From: Psychrobacter raelei
Lineage (GTDB): Bacteria > Pseudomonadota > Gammaproteobacteria > Pseudomonadales > Moraxellaceae
Direction: 5' to 3'
Length of the DNA: 64,000 nt
Assembly: GCF_022631235.3 (NCBI RefSeq)
Contig: NZ_CP093310.2
Location: 1,922,001-1,986,000, forward strand
Shown here piece by piece: positions 37,062 through 46,226 of the stretch (position 1 is the first letter of the stretch; every line of letters starts with the position of its first letter). The notes under the pieces were generated by a model that searched no databases, was not told the DNA's origin, and worked only from the letters and a program-made list of their open reading frames with translations. The translations under genes were made by a program, and so were the position numbers.

Positions 37062-38411
37062 ATGACTTTGACACCCTTACAACAACAGCCTAACCTTTTT
37101 GGTCATACCGCCGCTCGCCGCAGCTTTGCGGCAATGACTACCACACTGCTGATATCCTTACTTGGTGCCAGTGCTGCTTTGATGAGCGTGAGTGCTCAGG
37201 CAGCTGAAGAAGAGTATGACCTTGAGGCCACCATTACCAAAAAAGGGGAAACCAATCAAAACCAGGTGGCTTTTGTCCCCTTTGCTGGTGACAGTACTGT
37301 CTCAAGCTTGATTGAAAACAACTTACAAGCCACTCCTTTAAAGATTACCAGCCAAGGCTTAATCGGTCAGCCACACAGCCGTGATGATCTGGCTGTCACC
37401 TTGCCAGCTTGGCAGCAACTGGGCATTCCTTATCTGGTTATTGGCAGCAGCAAGCAACAAGGCGGCAATACCAGCATTACCTTTGAAGTCATTGAGGTGG
37501 CCCAAGGCCGCATTATTAAAGGCACTCAAATGGTTCAGGGTGTCGATAAAAAAACGGCTGCCAATAAGGCGGCAGGTCGGATCTATGAGCTGCTAACCGG
37601 TAAACAAATCGACTTAAACGCTCGACTGGTCTATGTTGAAGAAAAAGGCAGTGGCAAATCAAAAACCTCATCGCTGATATTAAGTGATGCCGATGGCAGT
37701 AACAAACGCCTATTGGCACAAGTGATCGATGCGGCTATCTATAGCCCAGCCATCTCTCCTGACGGGCGCTTTGTGGCTTACTCAGTACAGTTAAAAGACA
37801 ACAGTGCCAACTTGTGGAAGCAGGACTTACAGACTCGCCAATTAACCCGCTTGGTCGACATGAAAGGCAGTAATCTTAGCCCTAGCTTCTCACCAGATGG
37901 CAGCAAGATTTTATTCTCAAGCACAGTCAATGGTGACTCTGATATCTACCGAGTCAGTAGCCAAGGCGGTAAAGCAGAACAAATCATCAGTCTGCCTTAT
38001 GATCAGCTAAGTCCAAGCTACGCTTCAAATGGCAGCTTTGTGTTCGTCTCCGATCATGCCAGCCCCAATCGCCCCAATATTTATCGCTATAGCTTCTCAG
38101 GATCACCGGTACAAATATCACGCGGTGGATATGCTGCAAACCCAAGCATAAGCCCGGACGGTACAAAAATTGGCTATCTAAGTGGTCGTAGTGCCGCCAT
38201 TATGAGCAGTAATGGTTCAAATGTTGCCAACTACGGTGCCACTGGCATCGATGCTGCCCCTAAGTTCTCACCCACCGGTGAGCGTGTGGTATATTCACAA
38301 GGTACCAAAAACAGCAATCTGGTTATTCGCTACGTCGATGGCGGTAAGACCATAACGCTACCCACAGAAGGTGTCGCCAAATTCCCAGTTTGGGTACCCA
38401 GCGCCCAGTAA
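37062..38411 (+). CDS. tolB: Tol-Pal system beta-propeller protein TolB
   Basis: Periplasmic protein contacting Pal and TolA. 449 residues: signal peptide ending at AQAA near residue 48 (a long leader with a possible internal start at Met 25), an N-terminal alpha/beta domain, then a six-bladed propeller with repeated SPDG/SPAISPDGRF motifs (SPAISPDGRFVAYS, SPSFSPDGSKILFS, NPSISPDGTKIGYL, APKFSPTGERVVYS). Last recognisable gene of the tol cluster. Confidence 0.95.
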   Translation: MTLTPLQQQPNLFGHTAARRSFAAMTTTLLISLLGASAALMSVSAQAAEEEYDLEATITKKGETNQNQVAFVPFAGDSTVSSLIENNLQATPLKITSQGLIGQPHSRDDLAVTLPAWQQLGIPYLVIGSSKQQGGNTSITFEVIEVAQGRIIKGTQMVQGVDKKTAANKAAGRIYELLTGKQIDLNARLVYVEEKGSGKSKTSSLILSDADGSNKRLLAQVIDAAIYSPAISPDGRFVAYSVQLKDNSANLWKQDLQTRQLTRLVDMKGSNLSPSFSPDGSKILFSSTVNGDSDIYRVSSQGGKAEQIISLPYDQLSPSYASNGSFVFVSDHASPNRPNIYRYSFSGSPVQISRGGYAANPSISPDGTKIGYLSGRSAAIMSSNGSNVANYGATGIDAAPKFSPTGERVVYSQGTKNSNLVIRYVDGGKTITLPTEGVAKFPVWVPSAQ

Positions 38412-38464
38412 TCTGATGGGGGTGCGTCGTTACGCTATAACCCACAAAAAACAAGCATAAAAAT

Positions 38465-38494
38465 ACCCCATAAGTTGTGTCCAACTTATGGGGT
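38465..38494. terminator. Strong hairpin after tolB
   Basis: A 13-bp perfect stem (ACCCCATAAGTTG) with a 4-nt loop. On the minus strand it is followed by ATTTTTAT, on the plus strand by no T-run. It could end the flavodoxin transcript from the right or the tol transcript from the left. Confidence 0.7.
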
Positions 38495-38591
38495 TCAGTT
38501 CAATATACCAAGATATAAACACCGCATATTTGGCCTGTTATCCGCCTGGCTGCCCTTATCAGTTATCGCTACTACCTTGAAGATTGAAGCT

Positions 38592-38819
38592 ATGTTATCT
38601 ACCCCTATCCTCTTTGTCCGAAAATTTATCACCGTAGCAAGCGTCACGGTTATGCTATCGACGCTTAGCGCTTGTCAACACATTCAGATGGCAGGAAGCC
38701 CGATACCAGTCACCTCAGGACCTGGCTCATCATCTCCCTTATCGCATCCGCTGCCTAGTCTATCCAAAACGCCTATGCCTGCGGCTCAGACAGCTGCGGT
38801 AAATAAGGCGGCTGACTGA
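38592..38819 (+). CDS. Small lipoprotein downstream of tolB, function unknown
   Basis: 75 residues from the ATG at 38592; a longer frame from 38475 would add a non-native-looking leader that starts inside the tolB hairpin. A signal sequence with lipobox LSAC (Cys near residue 27) is followed by a Pro/Ser-rich tail (GPGSSSPLSHPLPSLSKTP). No globular domain, so not Pal. It sits where pal normally lies. Its 3' end overlaps the convergent flavodoxin gene by 47 bp. Product existence is moderately likely. Confidence 0.6.
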   Translation: MLSTPILFVRKFITVASVTVMLSTLSACQHIQMAGSPIPVTSGPGSSSPLSHPLPSLSKTPMPAAQTAAVNKAAD

Positions 38820-39414
38820 TTAAAGTCTGCACCAGATGCTCGCCGAACAGCTTAGCTGACTTGATATCGCCCTCGCCTGGGGTCACCTCAGGTGAGGCAT
38901 CTCCTGACTGCGTCATCAGCCCCAAAAAGCTCGACAGACGGTTAATATCTTGCTCAGTATGGCCTGTCGGCATAATCGGAAAGCCGGCCCAGTTCATACC
39001 ATGCTGCATGCTAAAGCCACAAATCTGCTGCAATGCGGCCAGCTTATCCCCACTTAATCCACCTGAGTTGGCAAATCCTGCTGCCCACTTGCCATGCCAT
39101 TTACGATGGAACCAGCGCTTTGAGGTGCTGTCCATAAAAGTCTTAAACTCGGCGGTAATGCTGCCCATATAAACCGCACTACCGAACACCATCATTTGAG
39201 CGGCATCAGCAAACTCCCAATCCATCTCATCCACATCCAGCGCTCTAACTTCCACATGCCGCTTCGCGGTCGACTGCACATAGGCCTGTGCGCCCGCCTC
39301 GATAGCCTTAGCAACTTTGCGAGTATGGCCATAATTGCTATGGTAGATAATGGCCATCTTTAGCGCCGGCTTGGACGCAACATGAGAATCAGTAGGGACA
39401 TTGGATACGGTCAT
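38773..39414 (-). CDS. Flavodoxin-family (WrbA-like) NAD(P)H:quinone oxidoreductase or FMN protein
   Basis: 213 residues. The FMN phosphate loop HSNYGHTRKVAKAIEAGA is at about residues 25-42, with the flavodoxin pattern VFGSAVYMGSITAEFKTFMD and the NSGGLSGDKLAALQ region like WrbA-type proteins. It may reduce quinones, or be a simple electron carrier. A short N-terminal extension (about 16 residues) precedes the fold. It overlaps the convergent lipoprotein gene at its 3' end. Cytoplasmic; transcribed alone as far as can be seen. Confidence 0.85.
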   Translation of the reverse strand: MTVSNVPTDSHVASKPALKMAIIYHSNYGHTRKVAKAIEAGAQAYVQSTAKRHVEVRALDVDEMDWEFADAAQMMVFGSAVYMGSITAEFKTFMDSTSKRWFHRKWHGKWAAGFANSGGLSGDKLAALQQICGFSMQHGMNWAGFPIMPTGHTEQDINRLSSFLGLMTQSGDASPEVTPGEGDIKSAKLFGEHLVQTLISQPPYLPQLSEPQA

Positions 39415-39508
39415 GAGCTAAAACTATCCTAATTTTATAAAGGGCCTATTTAACCTAACCTAGACCAAATTTGCAAATATTGCTAACAAACTACAACATC
39501 TTAGCATG

Positions 39509-40600
39509 CTAATGCAGACGCACAATAACCAGCGCCATACGCCCAGTATGCGTCTCATTTAAATGGGTCTTGCGCCGATAAGAGTAATACTGACGATTAG
39601 CATAACTACACGCATAAGCAATCGGTGTATAGCTTTGCTCATCCTTAGACATATGTCGCTCAGCTTCGATGACAGGCTTAATGTCTAAATTAGTTTGCTG
39701 GTTGGTGGCAGAGGTCAGCGCAATACCCAACTCTGCCAATTGCAATTGGGCAAGCTTTGGTAAGTCCAGCCAAGCTTTGTCCGGATCATCATGCGGCGCC
39801 ACAATTTGTGCTTTGATAACCTCAAGCTGCTTGGCATCCATACCGCGCTCAGCACAGCCTAAAAGCAATTTATCCACCACCTCAGAGGAGACTTCATAAC
39901 AAGACTGACCAATACAAGCACCTATCCAGGCCTCAATGGCCGGTTTTTGAATCGTTAAGCGACCACTTGCTTCACTAACCTGTGTCGCCTCACCCTTATG
40001 CTGCAGGGCATGTTGTGATAAAGCGGCATAGGTCTTGGCAATGACACCATTGGCCAGACCCTGCCAGCCGGCATGAATCGCTGCGATCTGCCCTGTAGTA
40101 GGATCATGCAAGACAATGGGTACGCAGTCTGCCGTCATAATCGCCAAGGCTTGCTGCGGCAAATCTGTTACCAAGGCATCGGCTGAAGCCGGTACTAATG
40201 ATAGCGAGGCGGCACTTGAATCTACATGCTTATCGCCAATGCGGCACACTTTATTGCTGTGAATCTGATTGAGCCAATGGATACTTTTTATTGCCTGTTG
40301 GCTCTTATCAACGTTATCTTCTTGCAAGCTATTTTGCTGCAAATAGGCATTGATATACTGTAGCAACTGCGCCCGGTTGTGTAGTACTTGGCGCGGATCA
40401 TCTTGCACATGCAGGCCTAAATTGAAGTTACCAAAGCTTACTCCCTCTGGATTGGGCGTCAAAATATCACCGGCATCGGTTTGCAATACCAAAACCGCTT
40501 TGGTATGCGCCAATACCTGATAAGGTGCAACAATGTTGTGCTCATCACTGAGCTGCACATCAGGCGTCGTCTCACACTTAGGTGTATTCTCAAGGCTCAT
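39509..40600 (-). CDS. pgeF: Laccase-domain (YfiH/PgeF) purine nucleoside phosphorylase-like protein
   Basis: 363 residues. Family motifs: NQIHSNKV, MTADCVPIVLHDPTTG with AAIHAGWQGLANGVI, WIGACIGQSCYEV and the C-terminal Y-R-R-T-like NRQYYSYRRKTHLNETHTGR. His, Cys and His ligands for zinc/copper are in these motifs. E. coli YfiH (PgeF) edits peptidoglycan precursors, and homologues cleave purine nucleosides. It is longer than E. coli PgeF (243) owing to an N-terminal extension and internal insertions. It follows rluD on the same strand (159 bp), the common gene order. Confidence 0.88.
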   Translation of the reverse strand: MSLENTPKCETTPDVQLSDEHNIVAPYQVLAHTKAVLVLQTDAGDILTPNPEGVSFGNFNLGLHVQDDPRQVLHNRAQLLQYINAYLQQNSLQEDNVDKSQQAIKSIHWLNQIHSNKVCRIGDKHVDSSAASLSLVPASADALVTDLPQQALAIMTADCVPIVLHDPTTGQIAAIHAGWQGLANGVIAKTYAALSQHALQHKGEATQVSEASGRLTIQKPAIEAWIGACIGQSCYEVSSEVVDKLLLGCAERGMDAKQLEVIKAQIVAPHDDPDKAWLDLPKLAQLQLAELGIALTSATNQQTNLDIKPVIEAERHMSKDEQSYTPIAYACSYANRQYYSYRRKTHLNETHTGRMALVIVRLH

Positions 40601-40759
40601 GACCCATTACCCTTTTGCTTGTATATTTATCCCATCGCAGACCAGCACTTACGCTTTGGCCAGTCACTGACCACACCGCTTTTTAGTGATTATAAGCTGC
40701 TATTAATTAGACTCCGTTATCGTCTTTAGGCCACACTGTGTCAGGCGGTAAGCCTAGAG

Positions 40760-42007
40760 TTATATCGTAAAGCTGCCATCACTTAGGGTGTGTGCCAGCT
40801 CAACAATATCCTGTGGTAGTGGCGCGGTTAGCTCTATTGACTCACCCGTCTCAGGATGAATAAAGCCCAGCTTGTAAGCATGCAGCGCTTGGCGCGGGAA
40901 GCTTTGAATGGCTTGGCGCTGCTCAGGGGTAAGCCCTGCTCTGAGCTGTTGACGATTGCCATAGATATCATCACCGATAATAGGATGGCCGATGTGGCTT
41001 AGATGTACCCGAATTTGATGGGTACGTCCCGTTTCGAGGCGCACATCGAGCAGGCTATAAGTGTCACTCAGCGGCGTGATTTTCATAATATGAGTAATGG
41101 CGGTTTTGCCGGTACTGGTCACCGTCATTTTTGTACGCTGGGTGCGATGACGGCCAATGGGCGCATCAATGGTACGCTGACGGGCTAGGCTTGGGGCATC
41201 ACCAGCCACCACACACTGATAGTGACGATAGACGCTTTTATCTTTTAGCTGCTCTTGCAGCTCTAGCTGCGCCGCTTTGGTTTTGCCAATGACCAATAAG
41301 CCAGAGGTGTTTTTGTCAATACGGTGTACCAGACCAGCTCGGGGCAAATGTGCTTGATTGGGGTAATGATACAGCAAACCATTCACCAAGGTGCCACTCC
41401 AGTTGCCCGCACCTGGATGCACCACCATACCGACCGGCTTATTAATCACTATCACGCTGTCATCTTCATAGATGATATCAAGCTTAATATCTTCTGGCTG
41501 ATCGCTGCCGTGTTGCTCAAGCTTGGCCTCTAGACGAACAATATCTCCGACTTTGACCCGATATTTGGCCTTCTCATTATGGTCATTGACTGTCAAGTTG
41601 CCAGATTTTAGCCAGTCTTGTAACTGAGCACGCGAATGCTCAGTAAACATATCAGCGGCCAGCTTATCAATACGCTGTCCTGCTTGCTCTTGAGTGACGG
41701 TATGCAGCTCAGACACCTCTAACGCATCACCTTGAGCGCCGCTATGGGCTACAGTGGCGGCTTCATCATCAAAAGCCAACACCTCCTCGTCATCTAGCTC
41801 ATCGTCATACTCAGCATCATCATATAGGCCCTCATCTTGAGTACTGCTGGTCTGCGTCTCAATTGGCTCATGCTCTAGTGAGGCATCATGGTCCGTATCA
41901 TCCCTCTGGTTTTGCTGAGTTTTGGGGACATCGGAGGCATGACAATCTTGGCCTTGTGGGTGATTAGGGTAATTTGGGTTATTTTGCAGATTTGATGCTG
42001 AAGACAT
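40760..42007 (-). CDS. rluD: 23S rRNA pseudouridine synthase RluD
   Basis: Makes pseudouridines at 1911, 1915 and 1917 in helix 69 of 23S rRNA. 415 residues from the ATG at 42007; a TTG at 42022 is also in frame but less likely. An acidic, low-complexity N-terminus of about 90 residues precedes the S4 RNA-binding domain (RIDKLAADMF...). The catalytic Asp lies in HRIDKNTSGLLVIGKT, with RTHQIRVHLSHIGHPIIGD later. Its size and neighbours pgeF and divergent bamD match the standard rluD context; the acidic tail is unusual. Confidence 0.92.
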   Translation of the reverse strand: MSSASNLQNNPNYPNHPQGQDCHASDVPKTQQNQRDDTDHDASLEHEPIETQTSSTQDEGLYDDAEYDDELDDEEVLAFDDEAATVAHSGAQGDALEVSELHTVTQEQAGQRIDKLAADMFTEHSRAQLQDWLKSGNLTVNDHNEKAKYRVKVGDIVRLEAKLEQHGSDQPEDIKLDIIYEDDSVIVINKPVGMVVHPGAGNWSGTLVNGLLYHYPNQAHLPRAGLVHRIDKNTSGLLVIGKTKAAQLELQEQLKDKSVYRHYQCVVAGDAPSLARQRTIDAPIGRHRTQRTKMTVTSTGKTAITHIMKITPLSDTYSLLDVRLETGRTHQIRVHLSHIGHPIIGDDIYGNRQQLRAGLTPEQRQAIQSFPRQALHAYKLGFIHPETGESIELTAPLPQDIVELAHTLSDGSFTI

Positions 42008-42291
42008 AATAAGTGTGACCAATTTGAGTTGCTATTTAATGTGCTAAGTGTAGCATGATTTGACCAAATCTCAGCGCTTTACCCGCAGCTGTCGGGACAA
42101 TATAGTGCTATTATTGTCCTAATTAAGCACAATACCCCTTTAGCTTAGATAGTTTTAGCTTAGATCATTTACAACCGGTGACCACAAAAACATTATCGTT
42201 GTAATCACTAACAATCCTATACCAAAATATGATTGTAGCGTGCTACACTAGGGCGACTAAAATTTGACTAAAATATTCTGCGGAGATTTCC

Positions 42292-43473
42292 ATGCAGCGT
42301 GCTTCAACTCCTTTTTTTACGGCATCAAATCAAAAACCATCTCACTCACCTGCCAAAAATAAACTGGCTTTTGCCGTGCTGACAGCAGGCCTATTAAGCT
42401 TAACTGGCTGTCAGACACTAAAGAATATCACCGGTAAAGACAGTGACACAGTGGCCACCGCAGAGAAGACTGATGCACAGTACTACCAAGAAGCTGTAAA
42501 AGCTATGGACAAAGGCCGTTACATTTATGCCTCTGAACAGCTCACTGAACTTCGCACCTTCTATCCGACAGGCGCTTATGCTGAGCAGGCTTTACTTGAC
42601 TTGATGTACAGCCAATTCCAGACTAAAGATTATGAGCTTGCTGCCACCAGTGCTGAGCAGTTTATCAAACTCTATCCACGCAACCCTCAGGTTGATTATG
42701 CTTACTATGTGCGCGGTGTGGCCAACATGCATGCCGGTACCAGCAGCCTCTTGAGCATTGCTCGTATGCAACAAGCGGACCGTGATACCTCTTATTATCG
42801 TTTGGCATTTAGCAACTTCCAAGATCTTTTATCGCGCTTTCCAAACAGCAGCTACGCCCCAGACGCCGCTCAGCGTATGACATATATCTACAATCAGTTT
42901 GCAGAAAGTGAGCTGAGCGCTGCTCGTTGGTACATCAAGCGTGAAGCTTATGTCGCTGCAGCCAACCGTGCCAAATGGGTATTCCAGTACTATCCTTTAA
43001 GCCAACAAATCCCTGAGTCTATCGCTATTTTGGCGTACAGTAATGAGCAGTTGGGCTTAACTGACCTTGCCAATCAGTACAAAACCCTATTACAAATTAA
43101 CTATCCTGAGTGGCTGACCCGTGATGGTGGCGTGCGTATTAACAGCAACCGCACTGCCAGCTTATTAAACAAAATCACTTATGGTAAATTAGGCCGATCT
43201 AATAATGGCGATGATAGCCCTGCAGCTACAGGTGAATACACAGGTCCTACTAAGCAGCAGGTTATCCAGCAAGCTGCGCAAATGCAATTGCCTAGCGATA
43301 ATGCGGCAACTTCGCAAGCTGACTTACCAACCATTAATAGCAATCGCCGCGGTGTCAACTTAGGCCTTGGCCTGCCAGATGATGCAAGTGCACAGCCTGT
43401 TCCAAGCCCGCAGCCACAAACTCGCATTACAAGCCCAAGCCAGATGTACCCTGAACAAATGGATCCACAATAA
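42292..43473 (+). CDS. bamD: Outer membrane assembly lipoprotein BamD
   Basis: Essential component of the BAM complex that inserts outer-membrane proteins. 393 residues: a rather long leader with lipobox LTGC (Cys 40), then TPR-like repeats (AEQALLDLMYSQF, YARG...VANMHAG, YAPDAAQRMTYIYNQF). E. coli BamD is 245 residues; here a C-terminal extension of about 110 residues, Gln/Pro/Ser-rich and probably disordered, follows the TPR domain. Divergent from rluD, as in other gammaproteobacteria. Confidence 0.94.
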   Translation: MQRASTPFFTASNQKPSHSPAKNKLAFAVLTAGLLSLTGCQTLKNITGKDSDTVATAEKTDAQYYQEAVKAMDKGRYIYASEQLTELRTFYPTGAYAEQALLDLMYSQFQTKDYELAATSAEQFIKLYPRNPQVDYAYYVRGVANMHAGTSSLLSIARMQQADRDTSYYRLAFSNFQDLLSRFPNSSYAPDAAQRMTYIYNQFAESELSAARWYIKREAYVAAANRAKWVFQYYPLSQQIPESIAILAYSNEQLGLTDLANQYKTLLQINYPEWLTRDGGVRINSNRTASLLNKITYGKLGRSNNGDDSPAATGEYTGPTKQQVIQQAAQMQLPSDNAATSQADLPTINSNRRGVNLGLGLPDDASAQPVPSPQPQTRITSPSQMYPEQMDPQ

Positions 43474-43475
43474 GC

Positions 43476-43540
43476 CATCGATACCTTTTAGATATCAACC
43501 TATAAATGATTATAGTATAAATACTAAAAGGTCGGCGATG
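43476..43540 (+). repeat. Stem-loop between bamD and dnaG
   Basis: CATCG and ACCTTTTAG pair with CTAAAAGGT and CGATG, giving a 14-bp stem with one internal loop and a 32-nt loop. No T-run follows, so it may be a processing site or an attenuator. Confidence 0.5.
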
Positions 43541-43682
43541 TAGAGTTGGCCCTGACCCCTGACCCTATCTAGGCGCCAGGGGTTATTGCGCTGTAATGCT
43601 CTATCATGTCACTTGTCTCTTGTGAATTTAAGTGATTGACCTCATCTTCCTCACAACCCACTTTGTCAGATAAAGCGCCGTT

Positions 43683-45800
43683 ATGAGCATCCCTAACCAC
43701 ATTCTTGATCAGCTCAATAGCCAAGCCGACCTGGTAGGGATTATTGGCAAACACACCACGCTTAAGCGCGCGGGAAAAGAGTTTAAGGGCAATTGTCCTT
43801 TTCATGGCGAAAAAACGCCCTCTTTTTATGTTAATCCCCAAAAAAATGTCTATAACTGCTTTGGCTGCGGTGTGAGTGGTAATGCCATTAAGTTTTTGCG
43901 GGAATACGAAAACCAAACCTTTATGGAGGCAGTACAAGAGCTGTCACGCCAGACGGGTATAGAGATTCCCAAAGAAGACAACAAAGACTTGCGTTATAAA
44001 CGCAGCGCCAAACCCACACCCACGGCCCCTGCGCCCTCGTGGAGTGGCAATGGCAAAGGCTTAAATGACACGCACACTGCGGCGACGACACCGCATTCGG
44101 GCCAAACTAATGGCTTAGCCACTAATACGACATCAGTGGCTGACGCGCCCCCTGCTTATTTCGATGAAGACAGCTATTTTAATTTAGATTCAGCGCCGCC
44201 CAGTGATTGGGATATGGGCGACACACCTGGTGATAACCTTGGTTATGACAGCGGCTTTACAGATATGTCTTCCTCTAACTTTGGTGGTCAAGCCACCATA
44301 GAGCAAGACGGCAACTTATATGAGCTACTGATTCAAATTGGCCAATTCTATCAAAACAATCTGCGTAATAACCTGCACGCCATGGCGTATTTTACAGAGC
44401 GGGGATTAACCGATGCCACCATTAATGAATTTGGTCTGGGTTATGCACCCACCGGTTGGCAGCATTTAGAAGAGGCCTTTCCGCAGGATATTGCAGGTCT
44501 AAAAGCTTTGGGTCTGGTGCGTCAATCTGAAAAGGGTCGCGACTATGATCTGCTGCGTGATCGGGTTATTTTTCCTATTCGCGACAATCAAGGCCGGATT
44601 ATTGGCTTTGCCGGTCGGGCATTAGACAACGAAGTTAAGCCCAAATACATCAACTCCAGTGACTCCCCTGTCTTTCATAAGCAGCATGTACTCTACGGCT
44701 ATTACGAGTCACGTCAACAGCGAGCGAACGATTGGCTGGTGGTTGAAGGCTATATGGATGTCATTGCCTTATATCAAGCGGGTATCTATGGCGCAGTAGC
44801 CTCAATGGGTACCTCGATTAACGAAACCCAAATCGCCCGCTTATTGCAAATGAACCCCACCTTAACCTTATGTTTTGATGGTGACAGTGCCGGTCAAAAG
44901 GCCGCTTGGCGTACGCTTGAGGTGGCCTTACCTGTGCTAAGCGATGACAAAGAGCTGCGCTTTTTAACCCTACCAGGTGGGCATGACCCAGACACTTACA
45001 TTGCCATGCAGGGTGTGGAGGCGATGCGAGAGCAGATTAAGCGCGCCATGCCGTTATCGCAATACATTTTTGCTTATCTCAGCGAGCGCTATGACTTAAG
45101 CTTAGCCGAAGGTAAAGCCAAGCTGATGTCACAAGTACGTCAGTTGACCAATAATCTGCCCAAGGGTTCAAGCTTTAAGTATCTGCTTAATAACGATATT
45201 TATCAAAAGCTTGGCGGGCGCAAAAATCAAAAAAACTCCGCCCATGATGTCTTATTAGACTTCGACAGCGATATGACGGTGAGCCGACAGCTCGAGTTGT
45301 GTTTGCTGTTTGCCCCGCACTTATTGGCAGAAGACCCCATCAAGCGACTGTGGGAGGTGTCTGGTGTGGCAGATATTAAGATACCTGAAAAATCGATAGG
45401 CACACAGCAAGCACCCGTAGCGACCCCACCTTTGCCAAGCTGGGAGGATTTTAATAGCCCAAGTCTTACCCAGCTGACTCAGACCATCATTGGTCTTACC
45501 CCTTATTTGCCTGAGGACACCAATGCGGCCGCTCACTTTATTTTGGCCAATTTGCCAAGTGGCCTACAACAAAATCTTGCCACCCGCTGGCATCCATTTT
45601 GGTCCAATCTCAACCAGCGCGGGATTATTGACGTAGATGATTTGGTAGATGACTTGTTAACTCAGCTGATGCTACAAGCCTTATCAAAACAAATGAGTCA
45701 GTCACCAGGGCTGGTGATTACCAGCCATCTGAACCGGCAGCGTCAGACCTTAATGAACTGGCTTAAAAAGCAGCAAGCTGAGCAGTCCTCTAAGATATAA
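43683..45800 (+). CDS. dnaG: DNA primase DnaG
   Basis: Makes RNA primers at the replication fork. 705 residues. CHC2 zinc-finger ligands C38, H41, C59 and C62 are in place. The TOPRIM domain has VVEGYMDVIALYQAG and LCFDGDSAGQKAAW. The C-terminal third is the DnaB-binding region. An extra linker of about 100 residues (about 105-205, rich in Thr/Asn/Ser/Asp) separates the zinc finger from the catalytic core and is longer than in E. coli (581 total). Weak ribosome site before the ATG. rpoD follows after 426 bp; rpsU is not in this stretch. Confidence 0.95.
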   Translation: MSIPNHILDQLNSQADLVGIIGKHTTLKRAGKEFKGNCPFHGEKTPSFYVNPQKNVYNCFGCGVSGNAIKFLREYENQTFMEAVQELSRQTGIEIPKEDNKDLRYKRSAKPTPTAPAPSWSGNGKGLNDTHTAATTPHSGQTNGLATNTTSVADAPPAYFDEDSYFNLDSAPPSDWDMGDTPGDNLGYDSGFTDMSSSNFGGQATIEQDGNLYELLIQIGQFYQNNLRNNLHAMAYFTERGLTDATINEFGLGYAPTGWQHLEEAFPQDIAGLKALGLVRQSEKGRDYDLLRDRVIFPIRDNQGRIIGFAGRALDNEVKPKYINSSDSPVFHKQHVLYGYYESRQQRANDWLVVEGYMDVIALYQAGIYGAVASMGTSINETQIARLLQMNPTLTLCFDGDSAGQKAAWRTLEVALPVLSDDKELRFLTLPGGHDPDTYIAMQGVEAMREQIKRAMPLSQYIFAYLSERYDLSLAEGKAKLMSQVRQLTNNLPKGSSFKYLLNNDIYQKLGGRKNQKNSAHDVLLDFDSDMTVSRQLELCLLFAPHLLAEDPIKRLWEVSGVADIKIPEKSIGTQQAPVATPPLPSWEDFNSPSLTQLTQTIIGLTPYLPEDTNAAAHFILANLPSGLQQNLATRWHPFWSNLNQRGIIDVDDLVDDLLTQLMLQALSKQMSQSPGLVITSHLNRQRQTLMNWLKKQQAEQSSKI

Positions 45801-46226
45801 TCCTGAGGGTCTAACAATCTTGAGGGTCTAACAGCGCCCCTACACTGATAACTGGTTTTAAATTGTGCTTTAATCTGGCATTTATCAACCTTTTTAGACC
45901 AAAAACTAGCCGTGGCTTTAAAAAAAGGGTTATGCCCCCATATCATTAATATCGCCGGGTAGTACCCAAGTAAATACCCCCTAAGTTTAGACTCAGGTTT
46001 GGCAAGTTAGTTTTTATAGCTTGCGCTGTATTTGCGGTGCTGTTTTGGATATTATGTTATAATATCGGACTCATTTTTGATTTTTGGCTACAGATTTAGT
46101 TGCTCAAATTTACGTAAATAGCTTTGGCAAAAACTAAAACAATAAGACAACCATCTGGCCATCTAAAAACCATGTGCACCCCTCACTCTACCTTTAACCC
46201 ACATCTTCTATTGCAAGCGAGATATT
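45801..46226. other. Leader and promoter region of rpoD
   Basis: 426 bp between dnaG and rpoD, without a gene. TGAGGGTCTAACA is repeated twice (45804-45833). An extended -10 promoter lies at 46055-46063. Confidence 0.6.
46055..46063 (+). promoter_or_regulatory. rpoD: Extended -10 promoter for rpoD
   Basis: TGTTATAAT: consensus -10 box with the TGn extension. No good -35 is needed or seen. A leader of about 160 nt precedes the rpoD start. Confidence 0.5.

Noticed and set aside
38475..38591. 39-residue N-terminal extension of the small lipoprotein
   Set aside because: It would begin inside the strong tolB hairpin and bury the signal peptide; the ATG at 38592 gives a normal lipoprotein leader.
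43569..43937. 122-residue minus-strand reading frame overlapping the start of dnaG
   Set aside because: Antisense to the conserved zinc-finger coding part of dnaG; no ribosome site and no domain.
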